A model generated the notes under the pieces. That model saw only the letters and a list, made by a program, of their open reading frames with translations, did no database searches and was not told where the DNA came from. Source: a virus. From it: a stretch of DNA of 39,491 nucleotides. Below are positions 31,817 through 39,451 of the stretch, in pieces (positions within the stretch are counted from its first letter, which is position 1; each line of letters starts with the position of its first letter). The stretch covers positions 1-39,491 of the IMG/VR virus record IMGVR_UViG_3300001680_000198. One strand, 5' to 3'. Made by a program: the position numbers and the translations under genes.

Positions 31817-31832
31817 AATAGAGCTATTAATA
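31817..31832. repeat. AGAGCTATT-type motif before ardA-like gene
   Basis: AATAGAGCTATTAATA, about 160 bases upstream of the ArdA-like start; a further member of the dispersed family. Confidence 0.45.
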
Positions 31833-31990
31833 TTTATAAATCATATAAAAAACATTAGTTTATAGTTGATTTAGGTACATTGTACCTATATAATAACAAG
31901 CATAAGGTGAAGAGATATAAAAAGCCTTAGAGGTACAACGTGTACCGACTGCCAGGACTAGCAGAAAACCTTAGTCTAGGATTTTACAAA

Positions 31991-32500
31991 ATGAACGCAT
32001 TCGACTTTTCTAATAAAGCTTCTGATTCTTCTAAAAACTTTCGTCTTGAAGCTTTCAGCTTTACTTTTGATTTTGGCTTAAACATCTATTTCGATGATAT
32101 GGACGACCTTCGTGACATCATTGGCGATACAGAAATCGAGTTTTGGCAAGTTGAAGGTTTACGTGAAGATACGTACATGGATGTAGACAACTTTAAAGAC
32201 CTTGAGACAGCTATAGAGCTAATCATGGAAAGGCATTTTCAAGAAGACCTAGACCTATTCAAACAGTTAAAAGCAGAGGGATACGTTTCTGATTTATCTC
32301 AAGCTCAAGAATGGCACGATGAAAACCAATTCTGTGAAGATATGTCAGATTATGACTTCGGTCACTATCTTATGCACGATGTAAGCTGCATTGAGATCCC
32401 TGAAGCATTGCAAGGTTATATCTCCTATGAAGCTTATGGACGTGATGCCTTAATAAATGACTTTGTACGTGTAGGCAATTACATCTATAGCAACCATTAA
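31991..32500 (+). CDS. ArdA-like antirestriction protein
   Basis: This acidic protein of about 169 residues has a C-terminus, IPEALQGYISYEAYGRDALINDFVRVGNYIYSNH, that resembles ArdA proteins (YIDYEAIGRDL... pattern). It is rich in Asp and Glu throughout, as expected for a DNA mimic that binds type I restriction enzymes. AGGA lies at the proper distance before ATG 31991; an upstream in-frame GTG at 31940 seems too early. The N-terminal domain is diverged. It heads a plus-strand series of small genes and lies near a restriction-modification gene, which fits entry and establishment. Confidence 0.68.
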   Translation: MNAFDFSNKASDSSKNFRLEAFSFTFDFGLNIYFDDMDDLRDIIGDTEIEFWQVEGLREDTYMDVDNFKDLETAIELIMERHFQEDLDLFKQLKAEGYVSDLSQAQEWHDENQFCEDMSDYDFGHYLMHDVSCIEIPEALQGYISYEAYGRDALINDFVRVGNYIYSNH

Positions 32501-32514
32501 GGGGAGTTATAGAC

Positions 32515-32685
32515 ATGACTATTATTTCTTTATCTCCATGCACATCTAAACTGCCTACAGTCAGCTTGTGTAAATTTTGCCGATCTGTTGTTAGTTTGAA
32601 ATTTCAATATTTCGCAGGCTGTTTTAACTGTGCAAAAGTCTCTAGCAAGAATCAGGCTATAACTTTTATTGTTATGGGAGCTTAA
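32515..32685 (+). CDS. 56-aa zinc-ribbon-like mini-protein
   Basis: A short gene with GGGAG before its ATG, 12 bases after the ArdA-like stop. It encodes CKFC (19-22) and CFNC (36-39): two CxxC knuckles 13 residues apart, a probable zinc ribbon. The function is unknown; phage zinc ribbons often bind nucleic acid or host polymerase. Confidence 0.6.
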   Translation: MTIISLSPCTSKLPTVSLCKFCRSVVSLKFQYFAGCFNCAKVSSKNQAITFIVMGA

Positions 32686-32688
32686 AAG

Positions 32689-33006
32689 ATGAATGCACAA
32701 GTATTTAAATCTGAAGCTCTTAGCCGTTTAGCTGTTCGCCTTCCTGCTGCTGTTCCTGTTATGGCAAAGGTTGATATAGATAAAATTGTTCAAGTTGTAA
32801 AAGTTGAGTCAGGAGAGGTTTATATAATTTCCAAAGATACGAAAGGGAAATATGAAAAGCCATACCATGTTTGGATGATGCACAAATCGGGTTTTATTCT
32901 GAGATCTGCAAACGGTGTACTTGGTTATCACTCTGTCATTAGAGCTTTAAATGAACTTGAAAAAACGATTAAGCTAAAAGGACAACGTACCTTAAAATTG
33001 AATTAA
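32689..33006 (+). CDS. small unknown protein (105 aa)
   Basis: Begins 3 bases after the mini-protein stop, so it is in the same operon. It appears beta-rich: IVQVVKVESGEVYIISKDTKGKYEKPYHVWMMHKSGFILRSANG. No motif is recognised. It is followed by a hairpin at 33018-33039. Confidence 0.6.
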   Translation: MNAQVFKSEALSRLAVRLPAAVPVMAKVDIDKIVQVVKVESGEVYIISKDTKGKYEKPYHVWMMHKSGFILRSANGVLGYHSVIRALNELEKTIKLKGQRTLKLN

Positions 33007-33017
33007 ATGATAATATC

Positions 33018-33044
33018 AAGCTCCTGAAACATGGAGCTTTTTTA
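33018..33044 (+). terminator. terminator hairpin carrying the next gene's ribosome site
   Basis: AAGCTCC (33018-33024) pairs with GGAGCTT (33033-33039), followed by T residues. The GGAG in the 3' arm is also the only Shine-Dalgarno for ATG 33045, so folding would hide it. Confidence 0.75.
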
Positions 33045-33290
33045 ATGAGCAAATTTGAAAATATGACCTTTGAAAACTTTTTAATTGAAGCTCCTGAAGC
33101 AGATCATATAAAAGATCTTAGAATGGATCTGGGGTTATCTGCTGCTCAGTGTGCCAAGCTTGCAGGGCTTTCAGATGGTGCATTATGGCGAAAGTATGAA
33201 GCAGGAGAAAGACAACCAAATAAACAAACATGGACTGTCTTTCTAATGGCTTCAGGTCAGCACCCTAATTTTAAACTAAATACAAAATAG
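33045..33290 (+). CDS. small XRE-type helix-turn-helix protein (81 aa)
   Basis: Residues about 23-75 match a Cro/C1 helix-turn-helix: IKDLRMDLGLSAAQCAKLAGLSDGALWRKYEAGERQPNKQTWTVFLMA. It is small enough to be a Cro-like regulator. Its ribosome site is inside the preceding terminator stem, so expression should depend on readthrough with hairpin opening, or on translation of the upstream gene. Confidence 0.8.
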   Translation: MSKFENMTFENFLIEAPEADHIKDLRMDLGLSAAQCAKLAGLSDGALWRKYEAGERQPNKQTWTVFLMASGQHPNFKLNTK

Positions 33291-33338
33291 GTTTTGAGTA
33301 GGTACTAAGTCAGTGCCTATACCCCTCAAAAAAATCGC

Positions 33339-33434
33339 CCGCTTCTTTGCTCGTATCGTGCTTAGTCATATCCCTATTTTTATCTGATTTAGGTGTATGG
33401 TCCTGTTCCGTCATGTGAAGTCGCAAAGAAGCGG
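33339..33434. repeat. 12-bp inverted repeat with 72-base loop
   Basis: CCGCTTCTTTGC (33339-33350) and GCAAAGAAGCGG (33423-33434) are perfect complements. The element lies in the gap between two convergent genes and is not coding. It may fold as an RNA or be a binding-site pair. Confidence 0.6.
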
Positions 33435-33490
33435 AAAAGGCTACTTTCTGCATGTGATTTTATATTTACGGCTGTTCTTTTAAGGCAATA

Positions 33491-33512
33491 AAAAAGGGGG
33501 GGTCGCCCCTTT
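33491..33512 (-). terminator. terminator of the restriction-modification gene
   Basis: On the minus strand AAAGGGG-CGA-CCCC is followed by further C and a T run, immediately past the stop at 33517. Confidence 0.85.
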
Positions 33513-33516
33513 GATA

Positions 33517-36500
33517 TTACATAAAGTCTATTTGATCTATCTCTTCCATAATTTCAGAAGTTCTTTGAAGCGTGGCAATGATCTTCTGATAATGCTTAAT
33601 ATCTTCAAATTGTAGAGCTTGACCTTTCCTGTCTTTAAGCCATTTTTGTGCAGGTTGATAGCCACCAATATAGAAGTTCCAGGCTACTTCAGGAACATTG
33701 GCAAAATACTGTTCATCGTTGATATAGACATTTCCATCTTTATAAACATGCTTCTCAACAATATTGTCACCGCCTTCGGGATATTGAGAAATAGCTTTTA
33801 AAGTCGAGTCTTCCATAAGATGAAGTTTTCTTAACTGGTTTCCTAATCCAACTAATTGACCAAATGTATTTTGATCTTTTGGGTATGGAACTCGTGGAAA
33901 ATCAATTTTGAGAAAATTATTATATTTTTCTCTATAAATTCTTGAATGAAGAATAGCATATACATAATCTAATATATCTATAGGTGAAAAATTTTGACTT
34001 TCAGTAGATATTTCATCCGAAAATTTTCTTTTTATAATGCTACTAATTTTGTCTATATATTTTTTCTCTAAGTTGGGTTTCCTACATATTTTGCCTTCAG
34101 TTGTTAAATCCTCATAATAAATATAAAGAGGAAGATTCATGGCATTTGAGCCAGTTTTTGAAGAAAGAAAAATCGCTTCCGTGATCGTATTAGTAACAAA
34201 AATATGAGCAAAAGATTGATCTTTATGTGCTTTAGTGCAAAGCAGACCTATGTTTCCTTCTGATTGTAAGTAGTTTCGCATAATTTTATCTACAGGCCAT
34301 CCTACAAAACCTCTTGAATTACCGGTGTAGTAAATATATTTTTTATCAAATGGCCTGTAGTTAATATGCTCTACACACGTCTGATCTTTCAAAGAATCTT
34401 GGATATCTTTTTTAGCCCAATCATATTTCCAATCTCTTACATCAGCAGGAAGATTGTATTTTTTATAAAAATTAGATTTTTCTAACATAATTATATCTAG
34501 AGCTGATTGCAAACATTTGTCAGCAGTGTCTTGGATGCATAAATTATCTCTCTTTGTTACTATTCCATTACCCTGAACAGGAAATAAGTCACTTATTTTT
34601 ATACCTTTCTCATAAATACTTTTTAATGTCGTGTCTTGAGGAATGAAGTAATATTGTTCCCCTACTGCTTTAATTTCATTGAAATTTATATCATTTAAGC
34701 TTGATTCAGAGAGGAAATTATATTTATCTTCACGTTTACCAAATACATCATAATGAAAGACTTGACCTAGTTCTGAATTCTTTTTATTTCCTGTTTTAAT
34801 AAATATATTAATAGATACGCCTTGCTGGATATCAAATACATTTTTATCTACACTTCCATCTGGAGAAACTTCTTTTTTATTCCCATTACCGTGAAGATCA
34901 ATGGTATAAATCTTGTCGTAAGTTTTAAGTAGATTCCAGCGCATACCTCTAAATGTTGGATTATCTAAAAAGCCATGAGGATTAATGAAAGCAAGTACAC
35001 CACTTCCATTTTTTTCAATAAAATTCTGACCATATCTTAAGAACTTTACATAGTCATCATTAATCCATTTAGAATTTTTTTCTTTTAATTTTTCTTTTCC
35101 ACCTGGCTCTTTCTTATAGTCTTCCATTAAACTCATAATCCATTCACCTTTATTAGCACTTTCTCCGCTATAAGGTGGATTTCCAATAATACACATGACA
35201 GGTGTATCACGTTTAATATGGTTCGCTTCATTTGCTTCAGCACTGAGCCAATTCGCAAATAAAGTACCAGTATCAGGGTGACTTTCTTCTAAACTATTGG
35301 TGAGATAAACTTTCAGTCGTTGCTGAGTATTTCCTTGTGGTTTGTAACCTGTCTCTGATAACAATAAGTTAAGCTGCAAGTGAGCCATTGCATAACTCGC
35401 CATAAGCAATTCAAAACCGTTCAAACGTGGTATCAGATCTTTTTCTACATAGTTACTCCATATCCCTTGCATACCTTCAAAATCTTGATAGATGTGTTTA
35501 ATGACATGGGAAAGGAATGTACCTGTACCTGTGGCAGGATCAAGGATCTGAACTTTATGAACTTCTTTGTCTGTTGTGATATAGCCGTCTTTATGTCGTC
35601 TATCAGTTGTTGGGTTTTTAATTTTAATAGTAGTTTTAGCTGTATCTGCTAGTCCTTCTGAAAGACCAAATTCAGTTTTAAGAACTTCATCTACTGCTCG
35701 AACAATGAAATCAACCACAGGTTCAGGTGTGTACCATACGCCACGTTTTTTACGTTCTTTAGGGTCATATTCGCTTAGAAAAGTTTCATAGAAATGAATA
35801 ATCGGGTTGTTCATTCGTGTTGAACGCCCATAAGTCTTTAAGATTTCCTCAACATTACAATGCAAGAAAATGTCTGCAAGGCTATCAACAATCCATTTGA
35901 TACGATCATCAATGTCTGGACCTGCAATATAACCAAAGAGTCTACGCAAGAAAGGGTTCGATTTTGGAATCAGTTCCGCAGCTTCTTGTCGTGAGAATGT
36001 TTTTAGAGTTGAGTCATGCAATCGGGCTGCAAACATTCCATAAGCAATGGTCTGAGCATATACATCGGCAAAACCTTTTGGCTTAATATCATGAATAAGA
36101 ATCTGCTTAAAGCCTTCAAAGTGAGCTTTTAGAGTACTGTCTTCCTGCGTATCTTCGTCATTTGTTACTGCTTTTTCTAATATTTCAGCAAGTAATTTTG
36201 CTTTGTTTGCCATCATTTTGGCTAACTTTTGCGGACTTTTGATTGTCTGCCCAAGATAGATACTGAAATTTTTAATCAGGCTCTCAAACATTGAGAAGTT
36301 TTCAGGCAAGGCTTTGATCTGATTTCCTGAAATTTCAGCAATAGAAACTTGAGCAACTAATTCACTTTCTTGATAAAAATAGAAGTCCAGGTAGTTGGTG
36401 AATACGATATTGTTTAAGGACGCTTTATAGCGGTCAAATTGTTCTTTATTTCCTGTTTTTTTCTTACCTTCTAAGTCTGTATCACCAATATCTTTAGCTT

Positions 36501-36702
36501 CAATAAAGCCAATAGGAATACTTTTTTTCTCAATAATATAATCAGGCGCACCACAAGTTTGACGTTTAGGTTCATTAATTACCATATAGTCTGAGCCAAT
36601 AATTGACTCTAATAAACTTTGCAGATCCCCTCGAAAGCTATGTTCGGTTGTTTTACCTGTAATAAATTTTGCATTTACTGCCTGAATATAATTTTGGATC
36701 AT
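33517..36702 (-). CDS. single-chain restriction-modification enzyme (type IIG / type ISP-like)
   Basis: This 1061-residue fusion combines cleavage, adenine methylation and target recognition. The N-terminal nuclease shows PD (53-54) and E68-A-K70, the PD-(D/E)xK core. A helical linker leads to an N6-adenine methyltransferase with GVWYTPEPVV (321-330), motif I ILDPATGTGTF (386-396) and motif IV NPPY (508-511). The C-terminal 500 residues resemble the type ISP target-recognition region. There is no helicase domain, so it is shorter than LlaBIII-type enzymes. It would stabilise the plasmid and exclude other phages, and would methylate the phage's own DNA. Confidence 0.9.
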   Translation of the reverse strand: MIQNYIQAVNAKFITGKTTEHSFRGDLQSLLESIIGSDYMVINEPKRQTCGAPDYIIEKKSIPIGFIEAKDIGDTDLEGKKKTGNKEQFDRYKASLNNIVFTNYLDFYFYQESELVAQVSIAEISGNQIKALPENFSMFESLIKNFSIYLGQTIKSPQKLAKMMANKAKLLAEILEKAVTNDEDTQEDSTLKAHFEGFKQILIHDIKPKGFADVYAQTIAYGMFAARLHDSTLKTFSRQEAAELIPKSNPFLRRLFGYIAGPDIDDRIKWIVDSLADIFLHCNVEEILKTYGRSTRMNNPIIHFYETFLSEYDPKERKKRGVWYTPEPVVDFIVRAVDEVLKTEFGLSEGLADTAKTTIKIKNPTTDRRHKDGYITTDKEVHKVQILDPATGTGTFLSHVIKHIYQDFEGMQGIWSNYVEKDLIPRLNGFELLMASYAMAHLQLNLLLSETGYKPQGNTQQRLKVYLTNSLEESHPDTGTLFANWLSAEANEANHIKRDTPVMCIIGNPPYSGESANKGEWIMSLMEDYKKEPGGKEKLKEKNSKWINDDYVKFLRYGQNFIEKNGSGVLAFINPHGFLDNPTFRGMRWNLLKTYDKIYTIDLHGNGNKKEVSPDGSVDKNVFDIQQGVSINIFIKTGNKKNSELGQVFHYDVFGKREDKYNFLSESSLNDINFNEIKAVGEQYYFIPQDTTLKSIYEKGIKISDLFPVQGNGIVTKRDNLCIQDTADKCLQSALDIIMLEKSNFYKKYNLPADVRDWKYDWAKKDIQDSLKDQTCVEHINYRPFDKKYIYYTGNSRGFVGWPVDKIMRNYLQSEGNIGLLCTKAHKDQSFAHIFVTNTITEAIFLSSKTGSNAMNLPLYIYYEDLTTEGKICRKPNLEKKYIDKISSIIKRKFSDEISTESQNFSPIDILDYVYAILHSRIYREKYNNFLKIDFPRVPYPKDQNTFGQLVGLGNQLRKLHLMEDSTLKAISQYPEGGDNIVEKHVYKDGNVYINDEQYFANVPEVAWNFYIGGYQPAQKWLKDRKGQALQFEDIKHYQKIIATLQRTSEIMEEIDQIDFM

Positions 36703-36771
36703 TTAATTTAATCTTATGTAAATTAATAACAATTTTAGTATCTTAGTTTATAATGAACATTCTATAAATAG

Positions 36772-36800
36772 AAAAACCCCTACTTCGTTAAAAGTAAGGG
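36772..36800 (-). terminator. terminator of the late operon (after endolysin)
   Basis: On the minus strand CCC-TTACTT pairs with AAGTA-GGGG (one mismatch), followed by TTTTT. It marks the probable end of the virion and lysis operon. Confidence 0.75.
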
Positions 36801-36808
36801 CTGTTTTG

Positions 36809-37213
36809 TCACTTAGGATACTTGGACCATGTTAATTCAAAATGTGGTCCATCGGGAAACTTCTTCCATTCACCGCCCCATTCAATTGAGACTTTAAGCT
36901 CTGAAGCTGCTTTTTTCATAGCATCTGCAATTTGATGATAGTACTTCCAATCCCATGAAATTGTACCTTTATCAGATCCTTCTGGTATTACCCACGCTGC
37001 AAGATCTACTGCATGACCTGTAAGATGTCTACTATTGGATGTTGTTGTTTTCTTTTCTTTTAAGAGTTGAGCTTGTCTTTCTTTCGTTCTAAGTCCTTCA
37101 GTAATTGTAAAATCGCATTCGGTTAGTTCAATTGCTCTCTTGACCACTTTAATAAGGTCAGGATGAACACCTTTTAAATTAGACAAGCTCTTAGTACCGA
37201 GCTTGTATCCCAT
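36809..37213 (-). CDS. endolysin, M15 L-alanyl-D-glutamate/D-Ala-D-Ala peptidase
   Basis: A 134-residue zinc peptidase that cuts peptidoglycan cross-links to release phage. The M15 signature SRHLTGHAVDL (61-71) supplies metal ligands H63 and D70, and the second motif DGPHFEL (121-127) supplies H124. There is no signal peptide, so it needs the holin encoded just upstream. It looks complete. No spanin genes were found nearby. Confidence 0.92.
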   Translation of the reverse strand: MGYKLGTKSLSNLKGVHPDLIKVVKRAIELTECDFTITEGLRTKERQAQLLKEKKTTTSNSRHLTGHAVDLAAWVIPEGSDKGTISWDWKYYHQIADAMKKAASELKVSIEWGGEWKKFPDGPHFELTWSKYPK

Positions 37214-37215
37214 TA

Positions 37216-37521
37216 TTATTCTTCTTTGTTTGGTTTTAAATCTTTAATGTTCTTGTTGAGTTGACGCTTTAAATATTTGATAACGAGTTCAGATCCTAGT
37301 GTTCCTAGTACTGCTGCTGCGCCTACTACTGCAATAGTAGGTACAGAAGCCCAAATCAAGATAGATCCTGCCATTAAGCTAGTCATACCGTTAAGTACAG
37401 CCTTAGCTCCAGTAACTTTCCATGTATCTTGATCTGAAGTTGCAACGGATTTAGCTAGGTAGATAACGAACCCTATTCCAAATAAAAAAGTTGATAAGTA
37501 AATATCACCTGTTTTAATCAT
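37216..37521 (-). CDS. holin
   Basis: A protein of about 101 residues with an N-terminal transmembrane segment (YLSTFLFGIGFVIYLAK), a second hydrophobic region (GMTSLMAGSILIWASVPTIAVVGAAAVLGTL) and a Lys-rich end (KYLKRQLNKNIKDLKPNKEE). Topology and its place before the endolysin fit a holin. ATG 37521 has AGAAGAA upstream; the longer frame to 37563 would overlap the previous gene and starts with an unlikely basic extension. Confidence 0.8.
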   Translation of the reverse strand: MIKTGDIYLSTFLFGIGFVIYLAKSVATSDQDTWKVTGAKAVLNGMTSLMAGSILIWASVPTIAVVGAAAVLGTLGSELVIKYLKRQLNKNIKDLKPNKEE

Positions 37522-37535
37522 TATTCTTCTTCTAA

Positions 37536-37808
37536 TTATTTTATTTGTAGTGCGTCTTGCCACATCTGATCTACTTCTTCTTCTGTTAAAGCTAAAGCTT
37601 GAGTTAGTTGAATAACTGTAGGATGTAGTCTAGATATTGTGTTTATATTATCAAATTCGATTTGAGTACGTTCATTCTGAGCTAACAGTTCTTTAACTTG
37701 AGTTAATAGTCCTTTGTCATACAGTACTAAGTTAAATTGACGTTTAGTTAAAGATGGCATCTGTTGTCGTTTAATTTGTACTGCTTTCTGAGGATTAATA
37801 ATAATCAT
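37536..37808 (-). CDS. phage fibre-adjacent protein, chaperone-like (90 aa)
   Basis: It starts at ATG 37808 behind a perfect GGAGGT and overlaps the previous gene by ATGA. The protein is helical (KAVQIKRQQMPSLTKRQFNLVLYDKGLLTQVKELL) and of the size of small tail-assembly proteins found after tail fibres in Acinetobacter-like phages. The chaperone role is inferred from position. Confidence 0.62.
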   Translation of the reverse strand: MIIINPQKAVQIKRQQMPSLTKRQFNLVLYDKGLLTQVKELLAQNERTQIEFDNINTISRLHPTVIQLTQALALTEEEVDQMWQDALQIK

Positions 37809-38035
37809 TCTTGACCTCCATATCCTGAAGGTTCGCCAATTGTATCTAGATCTAACTCCCAAGCATTTCTATACTCTCTAGCAGTAGGTATTAAACTGTC
37901 TTCTACTATCCAAAATGGTACGTTTAACGGAATACTAAGGGTTGCTATTTCTTCTATTGTGTATCGTTGTAAAGCTGATTCTGTTGGATGTACAACGGAT
38001 ACTATACCTTCATTATTTATATATATTGCTTTCAT
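37805..38035 (-). CDS. phage fibre-adjacent small protein (76 aa)
   Basis: The pattern ESALQRYTIEEIATLSIPLNVPFWIVEDSLIPTAREYRNAWELD is common in small proteins encoded directly after phage tail fibres; these are often called tail assembly proteins. It lies 10 bases after the fibre stop and is coupled to the next gene. Confidence 0.65.
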   Translation of the reverse strand: MKAIYINNEGIVSVVHPTESALQRYTIEEIATLSIPLNVPFWIVEDSLIPTAREYRNAWELDLDTIGEPSGYGGQE

Positions 38036-38045
38036 AAAAATCTCA

Positions 38046-39401
38046 TTAACAAAATATAGCTACGTTTGCAGTAAACGAGTCAAAGAAGCTATCTTGGTTA
38101 TTATCAATAGTGGCTATGCGTACTGCATTTATTGTTTTTAGTGCTAGGCTTGTACTTGTACTTTTATATTCAGTTACATTATTTGCTGAAGTTACGCCTG
38201 AAGCAGTACTACCTTGTGATGCTGTACCTACTAGACAGTAGTTTGCATGTGGCATTGGTTTGTCAAAATTGATTGTGTAATCACCTGTACCGTTATCTGT
38301 GATACTTAATACGTTCCCACTTGCATTAATAGATACTGTATCAATGCCTTTAAAATTGACCCATGCCCTACATGCATAAACAGGAGCTTCGCCTGTAGCA
38401 TTGAGTAGAGGCTTAATATTTGCTTCTAACTTTCCTGATACTGTTAAATTACCTTGAACACTTTGACTTCCTCCCCAGGTATTACCACCTGTTAGACTTG
38501 GAGCTGTATTAGGTGAAACTTGTTCTGCTGTTCCTGTACTTACTCTACAGATCCAAATACCAACTGCTGATACAGGTCTATTTTCGTTTGCTGTAGGTAC
38601 GACATTAGATGCTTTAAACTCCATAGGTGCATTTGATGACGAACTTACAGAGTTCCAAGAAGAGCCAGACAGTGTATTTCCTCCTGTAGTACGAGTGCCT
38701 GAAACAAAAGCACCTGTTACTGATGTATTGTCCGTATAAGCCCCACCAGAATTTCCAAGATAGGATTTCCAAGGTGTCGTACCTTGAATATCTCGAATAG
38801 CATCTGTAAGAATTGTTGATTGAAGAACTGTTTCTCCTGCTATAGATCCGTTACCATCACCACGTAGGAATAAGCCTTTAATAGAGTCAGCTAAGAAGCC
38901 GTTTAAGTCAGGCATACGGAAAGTAGTTGTGCCATTACCTGAAGAATAAGCAGCACGTTTCTTAGGATCTGCTAACCAATCTGCATCTGTAATAACTACA
39001 AATTTACTTTGTACCTTAGCCCATAGACTAGGGAAGTCTGCTCGATTAAGAAGTTGACCGTCATAGGATGCATAACCATCATCTATCGTTAATCGTGTAC
39101 CGTTATGCCAAATTGGTGTACCTAAAGGTAGAGCTAAGAAGTTAGATTCTGTTTTGCTATAAACATCTAAATTAGTTCTAGCTTGGCTTGCTGTTGTCGC
39201 ACCTGTACCACCACCACTTACATTTACTATTGTTCCTGTACCACCTGATTGGATAAGGGAAACTACTTCTTCTTTACTGTGTACATTTAAATTGGTACGA
39301 GCCGCTTCAGAAGATACAGCTCCAGTACCACCACGATTGATAGGTCTTGTTTCTGTATTAGTAAGATCTGCTAATTCATATGCATCGTCTGCTCTAGCTT
39401 G
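38046..39401 (-). CDS. tail fibre, C-terminal part (gene split by IS)
   Basis: The remaining about 450 residues of the fibre that starts at 514. From the IS edge it reads QARADDAYELADLTNTETRPINRGGTGA, two NRGGTGA/GGGTGATTASQARTNL shaft repeats, a tail-collar-like segment (GTPIWHNGTRL... ASYDGQLLNRADFPSLWAKV... TTTFRMPDLNGFL) and a beta-rich receptor-binding end with RAWVNFKGIDTVSINASGNV. Codons run through the IS repeat with no good start; internal ATG 38915 could yield only the last 289 residues. No complete fibre can be made unless the IS leaves precisely. Confidence 0.9.
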   Translation of the reverse strand, partial: QARADDAYELADLTNTETRPINRGGTGAVSSEAARTNLNVHSKEEVVSLIQSGGTGTIVNVSGGGTGATTASQARTNLDVYSKTESNFLALPLGTPIWHNGTRLTIDDGYASYDGQLLNRADFPSLWAKVQSKFVVITDADWLADPKKRAAYSSGNGTTTFRMPDLNGFLADSIKGLFLRGDGNGSIAGETVLQSTILTDAIRDIQGTTPWKSYLGNSGGAYTDNTSVTGAFVSGTRTTGGNTLSGSSWNSVSSSSNAPMEFKASNVVPTANENRPVSAVGIWICRVSTGTAEQVSPNTAPSLTGGNTWGGSQSVQGNLTVSGKLEANIKPLLNATGEAPVYACRAWVNFKGIDTVSINASGNVLSITDNGTGDYTINFDKPMPHANYCLVGTASQGSTASGVTSANNVTEYKSTSTSLALKTINAVRIATIDNNQDSFFDSFTANVAIFC

Positions 39402-39427
39402 TGAACCGTACCGGGTTTGTCGGAGAC
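39402..39427 (+). repeat. IS terminal inverted repeat (left)
   Basis: Perfect 26-bp partner of 66-91. Confidence 0.95.
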
Positions 39428-39451
39428 TCAGTATTCTGAGAGAATGTTCCG

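Larger units (their letters stand above)
31346..31990. other. about 650-bp structured non-coding region
   Basis: No gene is supported. It contains the second copy of the 65-base repeat (31420-31484), an extended nested hairpin (31540-31644), smaller hairpins (GAAGGTA/TACCTTC at about 31663-31684; TCCTT/AAGGA at about 31693-31707) and an AGAGCTATT motif (31817-31832). The density of inverted repeats suggests a functional RNA or a DNA-processing site. Confidence 0.55.

Noticed and set aside
66-39427. Inverted repeats as phage hairpin telomeres (N15-like) or an invertible fibre segment
   Set aside because: There is no protelomerase or invertase gene, and TTG duplications plus transposase fragments show IS3 ends.
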